From NCBI RefSeq assembly GCF_000720425.1, contig NZ_JOAJ01000001.1:1736001-1800000 (forward strand): a stretch of 64,000 nucleotides of DNA, written 5' to 3'. The translations under genes were made by a program, and so were the position numbers. Source of the stretch: Nocardia rhamnosiphila NBRC 108938 (GTDB lineage: Bacteria; Actinomycetota; Actinomycetes; Mycobacteriales; Mycobacteriaceae). Below, in pieces: positions 46,755-56,027 of this stretch. Under the pieces are notes generated by a model. The model did no database searches and was not told the origin of the DNA. It worked only from the letters and a program-made list of their open reading frames with translations. Each line of letters starts with the position of its first letter. Within the stretch, counting starts at the first letter, position 1.

Positions 46755-48686
46755 CTAGTGCCGCTCGTACACGCTCGCGTCGTCCAGCATCGCGGCGCCG
46801 AGCATGGACTCCGGCACACCCAGCGCCTCGACGAGTGTGAGCGCGTCCGGACGAAGCCGGTCGACGAGTTCGTTCACCCCGCGCCGGATCGCCTTGGCCC
46901 GTTCCACCGAGATGAACCGGTGCATGATGTACCAGGCCGAGTTCTCCTCGAGGATCGAGTACACGTACAGATCGCAGACGGTTTCGGCCAGCCGGCGGGG
47001 CTCCTCCTCCTCGATATCGGCGATGCCCTCGATGAAGGCCTCGAGGATCAGCCGGTCGATATGGGCGGCGCCCGCGGCGAGAATATGGTCCTGGGCGTTG
47101 TTGAACGCCTCGAACGGCTCGGTCTCCTCGGCGCGGGCCCGCAACCGGTGCGCGGCCGTGCGGGTCAGATAGTCCTCGCGGTCGGCGAACAACGCCAGTT
47201 GCGTATCGCGGCGCCCCAGATCGCCCTCGTCGACCGTCTCGCCGCCGCGATCGCGCAGGGTCTGGATGAGCTGGCGCACCCCGGACCGTTTCCGCACCAC
47301 ATCACCGGCCATGGTCGCGGCGAACCGAACCCAGCCCAGCGCGTCCAGGTCGCGGATCTCGTCGGCGTAGGAGGTCAGGATCTCCTTGGCGACCAGCTGG
47401 GTGAGCACCACATTGTCGCCCTCGAAGGTGGTGAACACATCGGTATCCGCCTTCAGGGTCACCAGCCGGTTCTCCGTCAGGTAGCCGGCGCCGCCGCACG
47501 CCTCGCGGCATTCCTGGATGGCGCGGGTGGCGTGGCGGGTCTGCGCCACCTTCAGGCCGGCGGCCCGCTTCTCCAGCGCCCGCTGCGCCCCGGGTGCCAG
47601 ATCCTGACCGGTCTGCACCAGGTGCATCCGGCGGACGAGATCGTTCTGCGCGAACGCCAGCGCATAGGAATGCGCGAGCAGCGGCAGCAACCGGCGCTGA
47701 TGCATCCGGTAGTCCAGCAGCAAGGTCTCGTTGCCGTTGTCCGGATCGCCGAACTGGCGGCGCTTCAGCGCGTACCGCAGCGCGATACTCAGCGCGACCC
47801 GGGCGCCGGCCGCCGCGGCACCACCGACGCTGACCCGCCCGCGGACCAGGGTGCCGAGGGTGGTGAAGAAGCGCCGGCTGGGGTTGTCGATCTCGGAGCG
47901 GTAGGTACCGTCCGGTTCCACATCGGCATAACGGTTGAGCAGATACTCCCGCGGAATCCGCACCTGGTCGAAGACGATGCGGCCGTTGTCCACACCGGGC
48001 AACCCACCCTTGCGCCCGCAGTCGGAGGTGGTGACACCGGGTAGATCGTTGCCCTGCTCGTCCCGGATCGGGACCAGCAGACAGTGCACCCCGTGCTCGC
48101 CCGCCGGGGTCCGCAGCTGCGCGAAAACGGCGGCCATCCGCGCGTGTTCGGCGGCGCCGCCGATGTAGTCCTTCCGCGCCGAGGGGGTCGGCGTGTGGAT
48201 CACGAATTCCTCGGTGGCCGGGTCGTAGGTCGCGGTGGTCTCCAGATTCGCGACATCGCTCCCGTGGCCGGATTCGGTCATCGCGAAACAGCCGAGCAGA
48301 TCCAGCGAGATCAGCCGCCGGATGTGCTCGCGGTGCCGTTCGGTGCCCAGGTTCTCCACCGCGCCCCCGAACAGCCCCCACTGCACACCGGACTTCACCC
48401 ACAGCGACAGATCGGCGTAGGCGAGCATCTCGAGGCCGACGACGGCCGCGCCGGGTTCCCCGGTGCCGCCGTTCTCCCGCCGGAAACCCCGTTCGGCGTA
48501 ATCGAGTTTCGCCAGCGACCGCATCTGCTCCAGCACCCGGGCCCGCGCCTCGGGCAGATCCAGGTCGGGATCGCCGGTGTACTCCGGCCCCGCGAGCTGA
48601 GTGCGGGCCTGTTCCCGGACCTCGCCCCACGGCCCGTCCAGTGCCGCACGTAAACGTTGCGCTGTCGAAGTGCTGCCGGTGCTCAT
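46755..48686 (-). CDS. Acyl-CoA dehydrogenase/oxidase-family flavoprotein
   Basis: 643 residues, the long ACOX/ACAD form. FAD-binding CFAMTESGHGSDVANLET (about 134-151), VRGRVSVGGAAAAGARVALS (about 283-302), REACGGAGYLTENRL (about 394-408) and FTTFEGDNVVLTQLVAKEIL (about 417-436). A C-terminal extension (about 480-643) is like peroxisomal acyl-CoA oxidases. Catalyses the first step of fatty or steroid side-chain beta-oxidation. Single gene. Confidence 0.88.
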   Translation of the reverse strand: MSTGSTSTAQRLRAALDGPWGEVREQARTQLAGPEYTGDPDLDLPEARARVLEQMRSLAKLDYAERGFRRENGGTGEPGAAVVGLEMLAYADLSLWVKSGVQWGLFGGAVENLGTERHREHIRRLISLDLLGCFAMTESGHGSDVANLETTATYDPATEEFVIHTPTPSARKDYIGGAAEHARMAAVFAQLRTPAGEHGVHCLLVPIRDEQGNDLPGVTTSDCGRKGGLPGVDNGRIVFDQVRIPREYLLNRYADVEPDGTYRSEIDNPSRRFFTTLGTLVRGRVSVGGAAAAGARVALSIALRYALKRRQFGDPDNGNETLLLDYRMHQRRLLPLLAHSYALAFAQNDLVRRMHLVQTGQDLAPGAQRALEKRAAGLKVAQTRHATRAIQECREACGGAGYLTENRLVTLKADTDVFTTFEGDNVVLTQLVAKEILTSYADEIRDLDALGWVRFAATMAGDVVRKRSGVRQLIQTLRDRGGETVDEGDLGRRDTQLALFADREDYLTRTAAHRLRARAEETEPFEAFNNAQDHILAAGAAHIDRLILEAFIEGIADIEEEEPRRLAETVCDLYVYSILEENSAWYIMHRFISVERAKAIRRGVNELVDRLRPDALTLVEALGVPESMLGAAMLDDASVYERH

Positions 48687-48772
48687 ACTTCCGACCCTAG
48701 CGGGCCCGGCCGGCGCGGCCCGTCACACACCGCGCAGGGACGGAACGAAGGCGGAGATACGCACACGCGGCG

Positions 48773-48802
48773 GTGTAACGCAGAACACGTACTGTGTAAC
48801 GC
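48773..48802. repeat. 21-bp-spaced direct repeat upstream of thrE
   Basis: GTGTAACGC occurs at 48773-48781 and 48794-48802, exactly two helical turns apart. The spacer also contains ACACGTACTGTGT, an imperfect palindrome. It could be a dimeric regulator site for the exporter gene to the right or the acyl-CoA dehydrogenase gene to the left. Confidence 0.3.
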
Positions 48803-48968
48803 CCCCGCAACCGGGTATGGCGCCTGTGAAGACGGCCCAGGTCAGCGGGGTGATCGGGACGTTTTCTCCACTCGGCATGTCAAATAAACCGGTCCGTAAC
48901 AAACGTCACATTTTCCAGACCCCGTTTGTGGTGGAAAAGAGGCCCCTCCGGCCACTACCTTCGCGGCT

Positions 48969-51056
48969 ATGGCTGCGCAAGGAATTCTGGAAGGAGCGAC
49001 TTCCCAACCACCGATCTCCCCGGACCCGTCCGGTTACGCCGACTCCCGGCGAAATCCCCTGCGCCTGCCCGTCCTCACCGGCGCCATCGGCAAGCTGGTC
49101 GCCGATCGTCCCGCCACCGCCGACACGATCGTGTCCGCCCCCGCACCGCTGCAGCCCATCGATCTCTCCGATGACGCCGCGGTCGCCGAGGTACTCGATC
49201 TCGCGGTGCGCATGGGTGAGGTCGTGCTGGCTTCGGGTTCGGCTGTCACCGATACCGAAACCACGGTGCGGTTCATTGCCGCCACATACGGGCTGTCGGC
49301 CTGCGATGTCGAGGTCACCTACAACGCCATCCGCATCTACGCGCACCGCGGCGCGCGGCTGCCGTCGGCGAGTTCGATGCGCGTCGTGCAGTACCGCTCG
49401 CTGGACTTCACCCGGCTCGCCGCGGTGGACCGGCTCACCCGCCGCATCCGCCGCGATGTCGTGCCGCCCGACCAAGCGCGTCAGGCCCTGGATGCCATCA
49501 CCTCCGCGCCTCATCCGTACAAGCGGTGGACGGCCACCTTCGGCTGGTCGCTCATGGCGGCCGCGATTTCGCTGCTGCTCGGCGGCGGGTTCCTGGTGGC
49601 GGCGCTCAGCTTCGTCACCACGGCATTGATCGACCGGACCAACCGGGCGCTCAACCGGCGCGGCCTGCCGTTCTTCTTCCAGCATCTGGTGGGCGGCGCG
49701 ATCGCGGCCGTCCCCGCGGTCGTCCTGGCCGCCTTCGCCGGGCCCCTGGGTATCTCGGTGAGTCCGACGCTGATCATCGCGGCCGGAATCACGGTACTGC
49801 TCAGTGGTTTGAGCCTGGTGGGTTCGGTGCAGGACGCGATCACCGGTGCGCCGATCACGGCGGCCGCGCGCATGCTCGAACTGCTGATGATGACCGGCGG
49901 CATCATTGCCGGTATCGCGCTGACCCTGCGCATCGGCGAGATGTTCGACGCCACGGTTCCGTTGGACATGAGCCCCGGGCACGGATTGTCGAACCTGCCG
50001 GTCCAGGTCGTCGCCGGTGCCGTCGCGGCGCTGGCATTCGCGCTGGCCTGCTACGCGGAGCGGCGAGCGCTGGCCGCGGCCGCGGGCAGCGGGGCCATGG
50101 GCACCATCTGCTACCTGATGGTGATCACCGCCGGATTCGGTCCGGTCGTCGCCGCGGGTGCGGCCGCCATCGCGATCGGCCTCGTCGGTGGCCTGTTCGC
50201 CCGGCGCGCGCTGACCCCGCCGCTGGTCGTGGCGCTCGCGGGGATCACCCCGCTCCTGCCCGGCCTGAGCATCTACCGGGGGCTGTACGGCCTGCTCAAC
50301 GACGAACTGGCGCGCGGCGCCAACCAGCTGCTGGCCGCCTTCGGTATCGGCTGCGCCCTGGCCGGCGGTGTGACGCTCGGTGAATGGTTCGACCGGACGG
50401 TGCGCCGCCCGCCGATCCTGCGCAAGTTCGGCAACCTGCGCCGCCCGGTGGTCAAGCGCAGGAAGCGGCCCACCGTGAACCTGGGCAAACGGCGCCCGAC
50501 AGTGAACCTGGGCAAGCGGCGGGCGACCCCGCCGGGCCGCCACCCCCTCCGCGTCCCCGTGCAGCATTCGACCCACCCGGAAACCTCGGTGGCGCTGCCT
50601 CCCGGTTTCCCCGCGGCGGGCCAGCTGCCGCAGGTGCCGAAACTCGCGGCACCGCAGCGGCCCACACCCGCTGGGGCGCCGGCGCCCCGGACCCCCGCTC
50701 CGCAGGTGCCCGAACCGACCGGGCGCGGGACGGCGCCGGTACCGGAGTTCGATCGAGGGGCGTGGACGCGCGACCTGGACCCGGCGCCGGCGGGCCCGCC
50801 GTCGGCACTGCCCACCGAGATGCTGGAGATGCCGGCACTGCCGGCGGATCTGGTGGGCCTGCCCGCCGGACCACTGGGTGCCACCGAGGACATCCTGCCC
50901 ACCGAAGCAATGCCGATCCTCGTGCCCGCCGAACCGGCCGGTCTCGCGGAACCGGTGGGAGTGGGCGTGGGCGAACCGGTGGGTGTCGGCGCGGCGGACG
51001 CGCGGCTCGCGCCGACCGAACCGCTCCCCGCCGCACTGCGCCCCGACGGCCGCTGA
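48969..51056 (+). CDS. thrE: ThrE-family threonine/serine exporter with long disordered tail
   Basis: 695 residues. N-terminal cytosolic ThrE domain (about 60-180: VLDLAVRMGEVVLASGSAV, YNAIRIYAHRG), then ten or so membrane helices (about 190-470) with the second ThrE_2 domain. The tail from about 478 is unusual: basic, then two copies of RPTVNLGKR, then about 170 residues rich in Pro, Ala and Glu. ThrE exports small amino acids or their peptides by proton antiport. M. tuberculosis Rv3737 is similar but I do not recall such a tail. No good ribosome site at the ATG, so the start is uncertain. Confidence 0.85.
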   Translation: MAAQGILEGATSQPPISPDPSGYADSRRNPLRLPVLTGAIGKLVADRPATADTIVSAPAPLQPIDLSDDAAVAEVLDLAVRMGEVVLASGSAVTDTETTVRFIAATYGLSACDVEVTYNAIRIYAHRGARLPSASSMRVVQYRSLDFTRLAAVDRLTRRIRRDVVPPDQARQALDAITSAPHPYKRWTATFGWSLMAAAISLLLGGGFLVAALSFVTTALIDRTNRALNRRGLPFFFQHLVGGAIAAVPAVVLAAFAGPLGISVSPTLIIAAGITVLLSGLSLVGSVQDAITGAPITAAARMLELLMMTGGIIAGIALTLRIGEMFDATVPLDMSPGHGLSNLPVQVVAGAVAALAFALACYAERRALAAAAGSGAMGTICYLMVITAGFGPVVAAGAAAIAIGLVGGLFARRALTPPLVVALAGITPLLPGLSIYRGLYGLLNDELARGANQLLAAFGIGCALAGGVTLGEWFDRTVRRPPILRKFGNLRRPVVKRRKRPTVNLGKRRPTVNLGKRRATPPGRHPLRVPVQHSTHPETSVALPPGFPAAGQLPQVPKLAAPQRPTPAGAPAPRTPAPQVPEPTGRGTAPVPEFDRGAWTRDLDPAPAGPPSALPTEMLEMPALPADLVGLPAGPLGATEDILPTEAMPILVPAEPAGLAEPVGVGVGEPVGVGAADARLAPTEPLPAALRPDGR

Positions 51057-51108
51057 CGGAGAAACCCTGACAGGGAGCCGGAGCCGGTATCGTCGGGGTG
51101 TCGACCGC

Positions 51109-51145
51109 CCGGTCGCGCGGTGTGCCCGGCACACCGCGCGACCGG
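51109..51145. terminator. Strong hairpin after thrE
   Basis: The 16-base arm 51109-51124 pairs perfectly with 51130-51145 over a 5-base loop (core CGCGCGGTGTG/CACACCGCGCG). One of the most stable structures in the window; separates thrE from the heme-oxygenase gene. Confidence 0.65.
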
Positions 51146-51198
51146 CGCAATCGGTCCGGGCGAGGTGCCCGCACCGCATTCGCAGGAAGGTTCACTCG

Positions 51199-51885
51199 AT
51201 GCCGGACGCCCCCGAAACCGCCGAACCGGCCGTATCCTCGTTCTCCACCCGGATCCGGGAGGCCACCGCCCGCGAACACGAGGAGGCGGAGAACTCGGCC
51301 TTCATCACCGAGATGCTGGAGGGGTCACTGGGGATCGAGTCGTATCGCCGCTACACCGGTCAGCTCTGGTTCATCTACCGGGCCCTGGAGTCGCATGCCG
51401 ACGCGCTCGCCACCGACCCGGTGGCCGGCCCGTTCATCAAACCGGAACTGGCCCGCACCGCCGAACTGGAACGGGACCTGGCCCATCTCGCCGGCCCCGG
51501 CTGGCGCGAAGATCTCACCCCGCTGCCCGCCACGGCCGCCTACGCCGCGCGGATCGAGGAATGCGCCCGGACATGGCCGGGCGGCTATATCGCCCACCAC
51601 TACACCCGTTACCTCGGTGATCTCTCCGGCGGTCAGGTGATCCGCGGCAATGCGGAAAAACTGTGGGACCTACCCCACCGGGGCGACGGAGTGCGGTTCT
51701 ACGTTTTCGAGCAGATCGGTAATCCCGCGGCGTTCAAACGCGACTACCGGGCGCTGCTCGACCGGATCGGCGTGGACGAGCTCGAGCAGCGCCGCATCCT
51801 CGACGAGGGCAAACGCGCCTTCGTACTCAACCGCGCGGTGTTCACCGAACTGGCCGCCGAATTCCCGGCCCGGCGCCCTTCCTGA
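51199..51885 (+). CDS. hmuO: Heme oxygenase (HmuO/HO-1 type)
   Basis: 228 residues from the ATG with AGGAAGG seven bases upstream; the longer open frame upstream runs through the terminator and was rejected. The proximal heme ligand is His27 in ATAREHEEAENSAF; the distal helix has YLGDLSGGQVIRG with the flexible glycines. Opens heme to biliverdin, CO and Fe2+. No IdeR box or heme-uptake genes are adjacent. It yields CO, as hypX does elsewhere in the window. Confidence 0.93.
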   Translation: MPDAPETAEPAVSSFSTRIREATAREHEEAENSAFITEMLEGSLGIESYRRYTGQLWFIYRALESHADALATDPVAGPFIKPELARTAELERDLAHLAGPGWREDLTPLPATAAYAARIEECARTWPGGYIAHHYTRYLGDLSGGQVIRGNAEKLWDLPHRGDGVRFYVFEQIGNPAAFKRDYRALLDRIGVDELEQRRILDEGKRAFVLNRAVFTELAAEFPARRPS

Positions 51886-51953
51886 TCGGCGACCGGCCGA
51901 CCTGGTCGTCTGATACATTCCGGCCCGTAGCCACCGTGAGCGAAGGGTGAACC

Positions 51954-53654
51954 GTGTCCGAAACCTCTGCCGCCGACCCGGTACCGGCCGACGAGTACCC
52001 CGTGATCGTCGTCGGGGCCGGGCTGGCCGGTCTCGTCGCCACCTATGAGCTGACCAAGGCCGGACACCGGGTGCTCGTACTCGACCAGGAGAACCGCAAC
52101 AACCTGGGGGGCCAGGCGTTCTGGTCGCTCGGCGGCCTGTTCTTCGTGGACAGCCCGGAGCAGCGGCGCCTCGGTATCAAGGACTCCTACGAGCTGGCGC
52201 TGCAGGACTGGCTGGGTTCGGCCGGGTTCGACCGCGACGACGAGGACCATTGGGCCCGGCAGTGGGCCGAGGCCTACGTCCGGTTCGCCGCCACCGAGAA
52301 GCGCGACTATCTCTACGACCTCGGCCTGCGGGTGACCCCGCTGGTCGGCTGGGCCGAACGCGGCGGCGCCCTCGCCGACGGGCACGGGAACTCGGTACCG
52401 CGGTTCCATATCTCCTGGGGCACCGGACCGGGCGTGCTCGAGGTATTCCTGAATCCCGTGCTGGACGCCGAGCGCAAGGGCCTGGTGCGTTTCGCGTTCC
52501 GCCACCGGGTCGACGAACTGCTCGTCCACGACGGCGCGGTCACCGGAGTACGCGGCAGCGTACTCGAACCCACCGAACTCGCCCGCGGTGTCGCGTCCTC
52601 GCGCACGGTGGTCGGCGATTTCGAACTCCACGCCCGGGCCGTGCTGGTCACCTCCGGCGGTATCGGCCACAATCACGACCTCATCCGGCAGAACTGGCCG
52701 GCGGACCGGCTCGGCCCCGTACCGCGCACCATGATCTCGGGGGTGCCCGCCCATGTGGACGGGCGAATGCTCGGTATCTCCGAATCGGCCGGCGCCGCCC
52801 TGGTGAACCGGGACCGGATGTGGCACTACACCGAAGGCATCAACAACTGGGACCCGATCTGGCCCGATCACGCCATCCGGATCATTCCCGGTCCGTCGTC
52901 GCTGTGGTTCGACGCGAACGGTCGACGGCTGCCGGCGCCGTGCTTCCCCGGTTTCGATACCAATTCGACCATGAAGGCGATCCTGGCGACCGGCTACGAC
53001 TATTCGTGGTTCGTGCTGACCCAGTCGATCATCGAAAAAGAATTCGCGCTGTCCGGGTCCGAGCAGAACCCGGACATCACCAGCAAGGACCGGCTCACCA
53101 CGGTCCGCAGCCGCTTCACCAAGGGCGCCCCGCCACCGGTGGAGGCGTTCAAGGAACACGGAGTGGATTTCGTGGTGGCCGATACGCTGCGCGAACTCGT
53201 CGACGGGATGAACGGCCTCGCCCGCGGCCCGCAACTGGACCACGCCGCAATGGAACGCCAGATCGTGGCCCGTGATCGCGAGATCACCAACAAGTTCAGC
53301 AAGGACGCCCAGGTGACGGCGATCCACAACGCGCGCACCTTCTTCGGGGACCGCACCGCCCGGGTCGCCAAACCGCATCGGATTCTCGATCCGGCCGCCG
53401 GCCCGCTCATCGCGGTCCGGCTCAATATCCTGACCCGCAAAACCCTCGGCGGACTGCAGACCGATCTCCATTCCCGGGTGATGCGACCGGACGGCACCCC
53501 GCTGCCCGGCCTCTACGCCGCCGGAGAGGTCGCCGGCTTCGGCGGCGGCGGCGTGCACGGATACAACGCCCTGGAAGGTACGTTCCTGGGCGGCTGCATA
53601 TTCTCCGGCCGGACCGCCGGCCGTGCGCTCGCCACCACGCTGAGCCGTGCCTGA
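51954..53654 (+). CDS. KstD-like FAD-binding dehydrogenase
   Basis: 566 residues from GTG. Dinucleotide-binding GAGLAG (21-26) with LVLDQENRNNLGGQA, the flavin-contacting VTSGGIGHNHD and the terminal AGEVAGFGGGGVHGYNALEG. Family: fumarate-reductase/3-ketosteroid-1-dehydrogenase flavoproteins; the counterpart is Rv0785, which is not the classic KstD. Substrate open, steroid or other ketone. A bidirectional terminator separates it from the convergent IclR gene. Confidence 0.85.
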   Translation: MSETSAADPVPADEYPVIVVGAGLAGLVATYELTKAGHRVLVLDQENRNNLGGQAFWSLGGLFFVDSPEQRRLGIKDSYELALQDWLGSAGFDRDDEDHWARQWAEAYVRFAATEKRDYLYDLGLRVTPLVGWAERGGALADGHGNSVPRFHISWGTGPGVLEVFLNPVLDAERKGLVRFAFRHRVDELLVHDGAVTGVRGSVLEPTELARGVASSRTVVGDFELHARAVLVTSGGIGHNHDLIRQNWPADRLGPVPRTMISGVPAHVDGRMLGISESAGAALVNRDRMWHYTEGINNWDPIWPDHAIRIIPGPSSLWFDANGRRLPAPCFPGFDTNSTMKAILATGYDYSWFVLTQSIIEKEFALSGSEQNPDITSKDRLTTVRSRFTKGAPPPVEAFKEHGVDFVVADTLRELVDGMNGLARGPQLDHAAMERQIVARDREITNKFSKDAQVTAIHNARTFFGDRTARVAKPHRILDPAAGPLIAVRLNILTRKTLGGLQTDLHSRVMRPDGTPLPGLYAAGEVAGFGGGGVHGYNALEGTFLGGCIFSGRTAGRALATTLSRA

Positions 53655-53658
53655 ACAG

Positions 53659-53686
53659 CCGGCCCGGCCTGCCACGGCCGGGCCGG
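53659..53686. terminator. Bidirectional hairpin between convergent genes
   Basis: CCGGCCCGGCC / GGCCGGGCCGG (11 bp, 6-base loop) fills the space between the flavoprotein gene and the IclR gene. Confidence 0.6.
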
Positions 53687-53687
53687 T

Positions 53688-54509
53688 CTAGTCCTGTGAG
53701 AGCAGCCGTCCAGCCTCGGCGGCCAGCGCCGACAGCTGCCGGGCCTGCCGTCCGGTATCGATGGCCGGGCGACCGGAACCGATCCGGGTGGCCAGCGACA
53801 ATGCCGCCACCGTGACCCCGCGGCGGCGTACCGGTACGGCCACACAGCCGATACCGGCGACCGCTTCCTCGTTGTCGACGGCGATACCCTGCCTGCTGCG
53901 GATCCGCGCCAGCTCCCGGTGCAGTTCCAGCCGATCACCGATGGTGCGCGGGGTCAGCCGGGGAAGCTGTTCGCGCAGTGAGGTTTCCACCACGCCGGGG
54001 TCCAGGCTCGCCAGCAGCGCCTTGCCCAGCGCGGTGCTGTGCGCCGGCAATCTACCGCCGACCCGGGTGGGGACGGCCGCGCTCTGCCGGCCGCCGGTCT
54101 TGTCCAGATAGACGACATCGCGGCCGTCGAGCACTCCCAGATGCCCGACCGACAGGGTGCGCTGGCACAGCTCGTGCAGCAGCGGGCCGATCACCGCCCG
54201 TAATTCGTTGTGGCCCGCGGCCAGCCCACCCAGTTCCAGGGTGCGCAGGCCCAGCCGGTAACCGCCCGGATAGTGCGCCAGCCAGCGCAACCGGATCATC
54301 TGGTCCAGGATGCGATGGACCGTGGAACGCGGCAACCCGGTGCGTTCCACCAGATCCTGGAGCGTGAGCACGGGCGTCGCCGGCTCGAAAGCGTCCAGGA
54401 TCAATGTCATCCGCTCGATCATCGACACGGGGGGCGCGGGCCGGGCCGGGGTTTGCGCACCCCGCCACGACCCGCCCGGCTCCGGGTCGGCCAGCACCTC
54501 GACCGTCAT
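53688..54509 (-). CDS. IclR-family regulator
   Basis: 273 residues. Winged HTH (about 28-90): VLTLQDLVERTGLPRSTVHR, then RILDQMIRLRWL; effector-binding domain (about 100-265) with DVVYLDKTGGRQSA, TALGKALLA and GIAVDNEEAVAGIGCVAVPV. Ligand unknown. It converges on the KstD-like flavoprotein gene but need not control it; it may act on the kinase operon that lies behind it. Confidence 0.9.
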   Translation of the reverse strand: MTVEVLADPEPGGSWRGAQTPARPAPPVSMIERMTLILDAFEPATPVLTLQDLVERTGLPRSTVHRILDQMIRLRWLAHYPGGYRLGLRTLELGGLAAGHNELRAVIGPLLHELCQRTLSVGHLGVLDGRDVVYLDKTGGRQSAAVPTRVGGRLPAHSTALGKALLASLDPGVVETSLREQLPRLTPRTIGDRLELHRELARIRSRQGIAVDNEEAVAGIGCVAVPVRRRGVTVAALSLATRIGSGRPAIDTGRQARQLSALAAEAGRLLSQD

Positions 54510-54608
54510 GACTTACCTCCATCGTGCAGCCCGGCCAGCATATGCGCAGCGAACCGCACCGTACCGACGATGCCCCTTTCGGTACCTGTGCAAACCATCA
54601 CAGGCCGC

Positions 54609-56027
54609 TCAGCTCGGCAGGAAGGGGGCGTTGAAAACACTGCACAGCCACCGTCCGTCCACCAGCTCCATCACCGTGGACACCGACAGCTCCCGCGCCG
54701 TCTCCGCCTCGCCCGCAACCTGGTTGAGAGTGGTGATCTGTACCTGGACGTCGGCGCGGGTGTCGCCGTCGGTCATGGTCGCCGTACAGCTGGCGTCCCC
54801 CGCCCGGGAACGCTCCGGGTCGGCGGAGATCAGTACCCGGGCCATCGGCAGTACGGTCGCGGCCTGGCTCTTCCACTGGCCGGTGGCGCCGGCCTGTACC
54901 TTCTGCTCCCAGCCCGCCGGGTCGTCGTAGTCGTAGCTCGCGACGAGCGCGGTGTACGCGCAGGCCGCCTGTTCGGCGGCGGTTTTCGCATCGGCGGGAG
55001 GTGGCGCGCCCGGATGATCCCCACCGCGCACGAGGCCGGTGAACCAGGCCGTCGCACCGAACACCGCGACCACGACGACGGCCGCGAGCCCCGCGAGCAG
55101 GCGGCGCCGCGAAGTCCGCGGCCCGGCCGGCCCGCCCGCGGCGGGCGGCGGAACCGGCACGGTGAGTACGGCCGGCACGGTTACCGCCGGTTCGGTGAGT
55201 GCGCGACGCGCGGCCAGCGCCAATTCTCCGCAGCCGGAGAACCGTTCGTCCCTGTTCTTGGCCATGGCGCGGGCGATGACACCGTCGAAGCCGGACGGCA
55301 GCCGCGGATCCACCGCCGAGGGCCGCGGCACCGGAGCATTGAGGTGGGCGTTGACCAGTGCCCCGGTGGTCGCGGCCGGATACGGCAGGCGCCCGGTCAG
55401 CAGGTAGTAGAGGGTGCAGCCGAGCGAGTACACATCGGCGCGGCGGTCGATATCGGGGCGCATCTCGAACTGTTCGGGCGCCGCGTAGTGGAAGCTCGCG
55501 TACAACTCGCCGGTGCGCGTGAGTCCGTCGGTACGGTCCAGCGCTTTGGCGATGCCGAAATCGGAGAGGTACACCTGCTGCTGTTCACCCCAGGCCAGCA
55601 GGATGTTCGCGGGTTTCACATCCCGGTGCAGTACACCCGCCGCGTGGGCGTGATCGAGGGCGCGCGCGGTTTCCTCGGTGATCCGCACCGCGTGATCGGG
55701 CCGTACCGGCCCGCGCCGCAGTACCGCCGCCACATCGGTGCCCTCGATGTACTGGATCGCCATCCACAGCCGGCCCTGTTCCTCGCCGCGGGCGTACACG
55801 GCGACGATATTGGGATGGGACAGGCGCGCCGCGGTATCGGCCTCCCGCAGGAAGCGGGCCCGGACGTCGCGGTCGTCGCCGGCCATGGGGGTCAGTAACT
55901 TCAGCGCCACGGGCCGCGGCAGGTCACGGTCGCGGGCGAGATAGACCTCGCCCATTCCCCCGGCGCCCAGCAGGCGATCGATCCGGTAACCGGCGAAGAT
56001 CTGGCCCGGTTCGAGGCCGCTTTTCAC
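54609..56027 (-). CDS. PknB-type membrane Ser/Thr protein kinase
   Basis: 472 residues from GTG, which overlaps the thioredoxin stop. Kinase domain (about 14-278): GAGGMGEVYLARD (21-33), Lys43 (VALKLL), HRDVKPANILL with Asp136, DFG at 156-158, YAAPEQ. A Pro-rich juxtamembrane linker (about 280-305), one membrane helix (309-332) and an extracytoplasmic domain (about 340-472) of the Rv-PknD/E-like or lipoprotein-like kind with two cysteines (ACAYTAL, SCTATM). The external domain has no PASTA repeat, so it senses a different ligand from PknB. Confidence 0.92.
   Translation of the reverse strand: MKSGLEPGQIFAGYRIDRLLGAGGMGEVYLARDRDLPRPVALKLLTPMAGDDRDVRARFLREADTAARLSHPNIVAVYARGEEQGRLWMAIQYIEGTDVAAVLRRGPVRPDHAVRITEETARALDHAHAAGVLHRDVKPANILLAWGEQQQVYLSDFGIAKALDRTDGLTRTGELYASFHYAAPEQFEMRPDIDRRADVYSLGCTLYYLLTGRLPYPAATTGALVNAHLNAPVPRPSAVDPRLPSGFDGVIARAMAKNRDERFSGCGELALAARRALTEPAVTVPAVLTVPVPPPAAGGPAGPRTSRRRLLAGLAAVVVVAVFGATAWFTGLVRGGDHPGAPPPADAKTAAEQAACAYTALVASYDYDDPAGWEQKVQAGATGQWKSQAATVLPMARVLISADPERSRAGDASCTATMTDGDTRADVQVQITTLNQVAGEAETARELSVSTVMELVDGRWLCSVFNAPFLPS

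Noticed and set aside
50878..51198. N-terminally extended heme oxygenase
   Set aside because: The upstream frame passes through the thrE terminator and lacks a ribosome site; a good one precedes the ATG at 51199.
51060..51198. IdeR box upstream of the heme-oxygenase gene
   Set aside because: Searched for TWAGGTWAGSCTWACCTWA-like sequence; none found with useful similarity.
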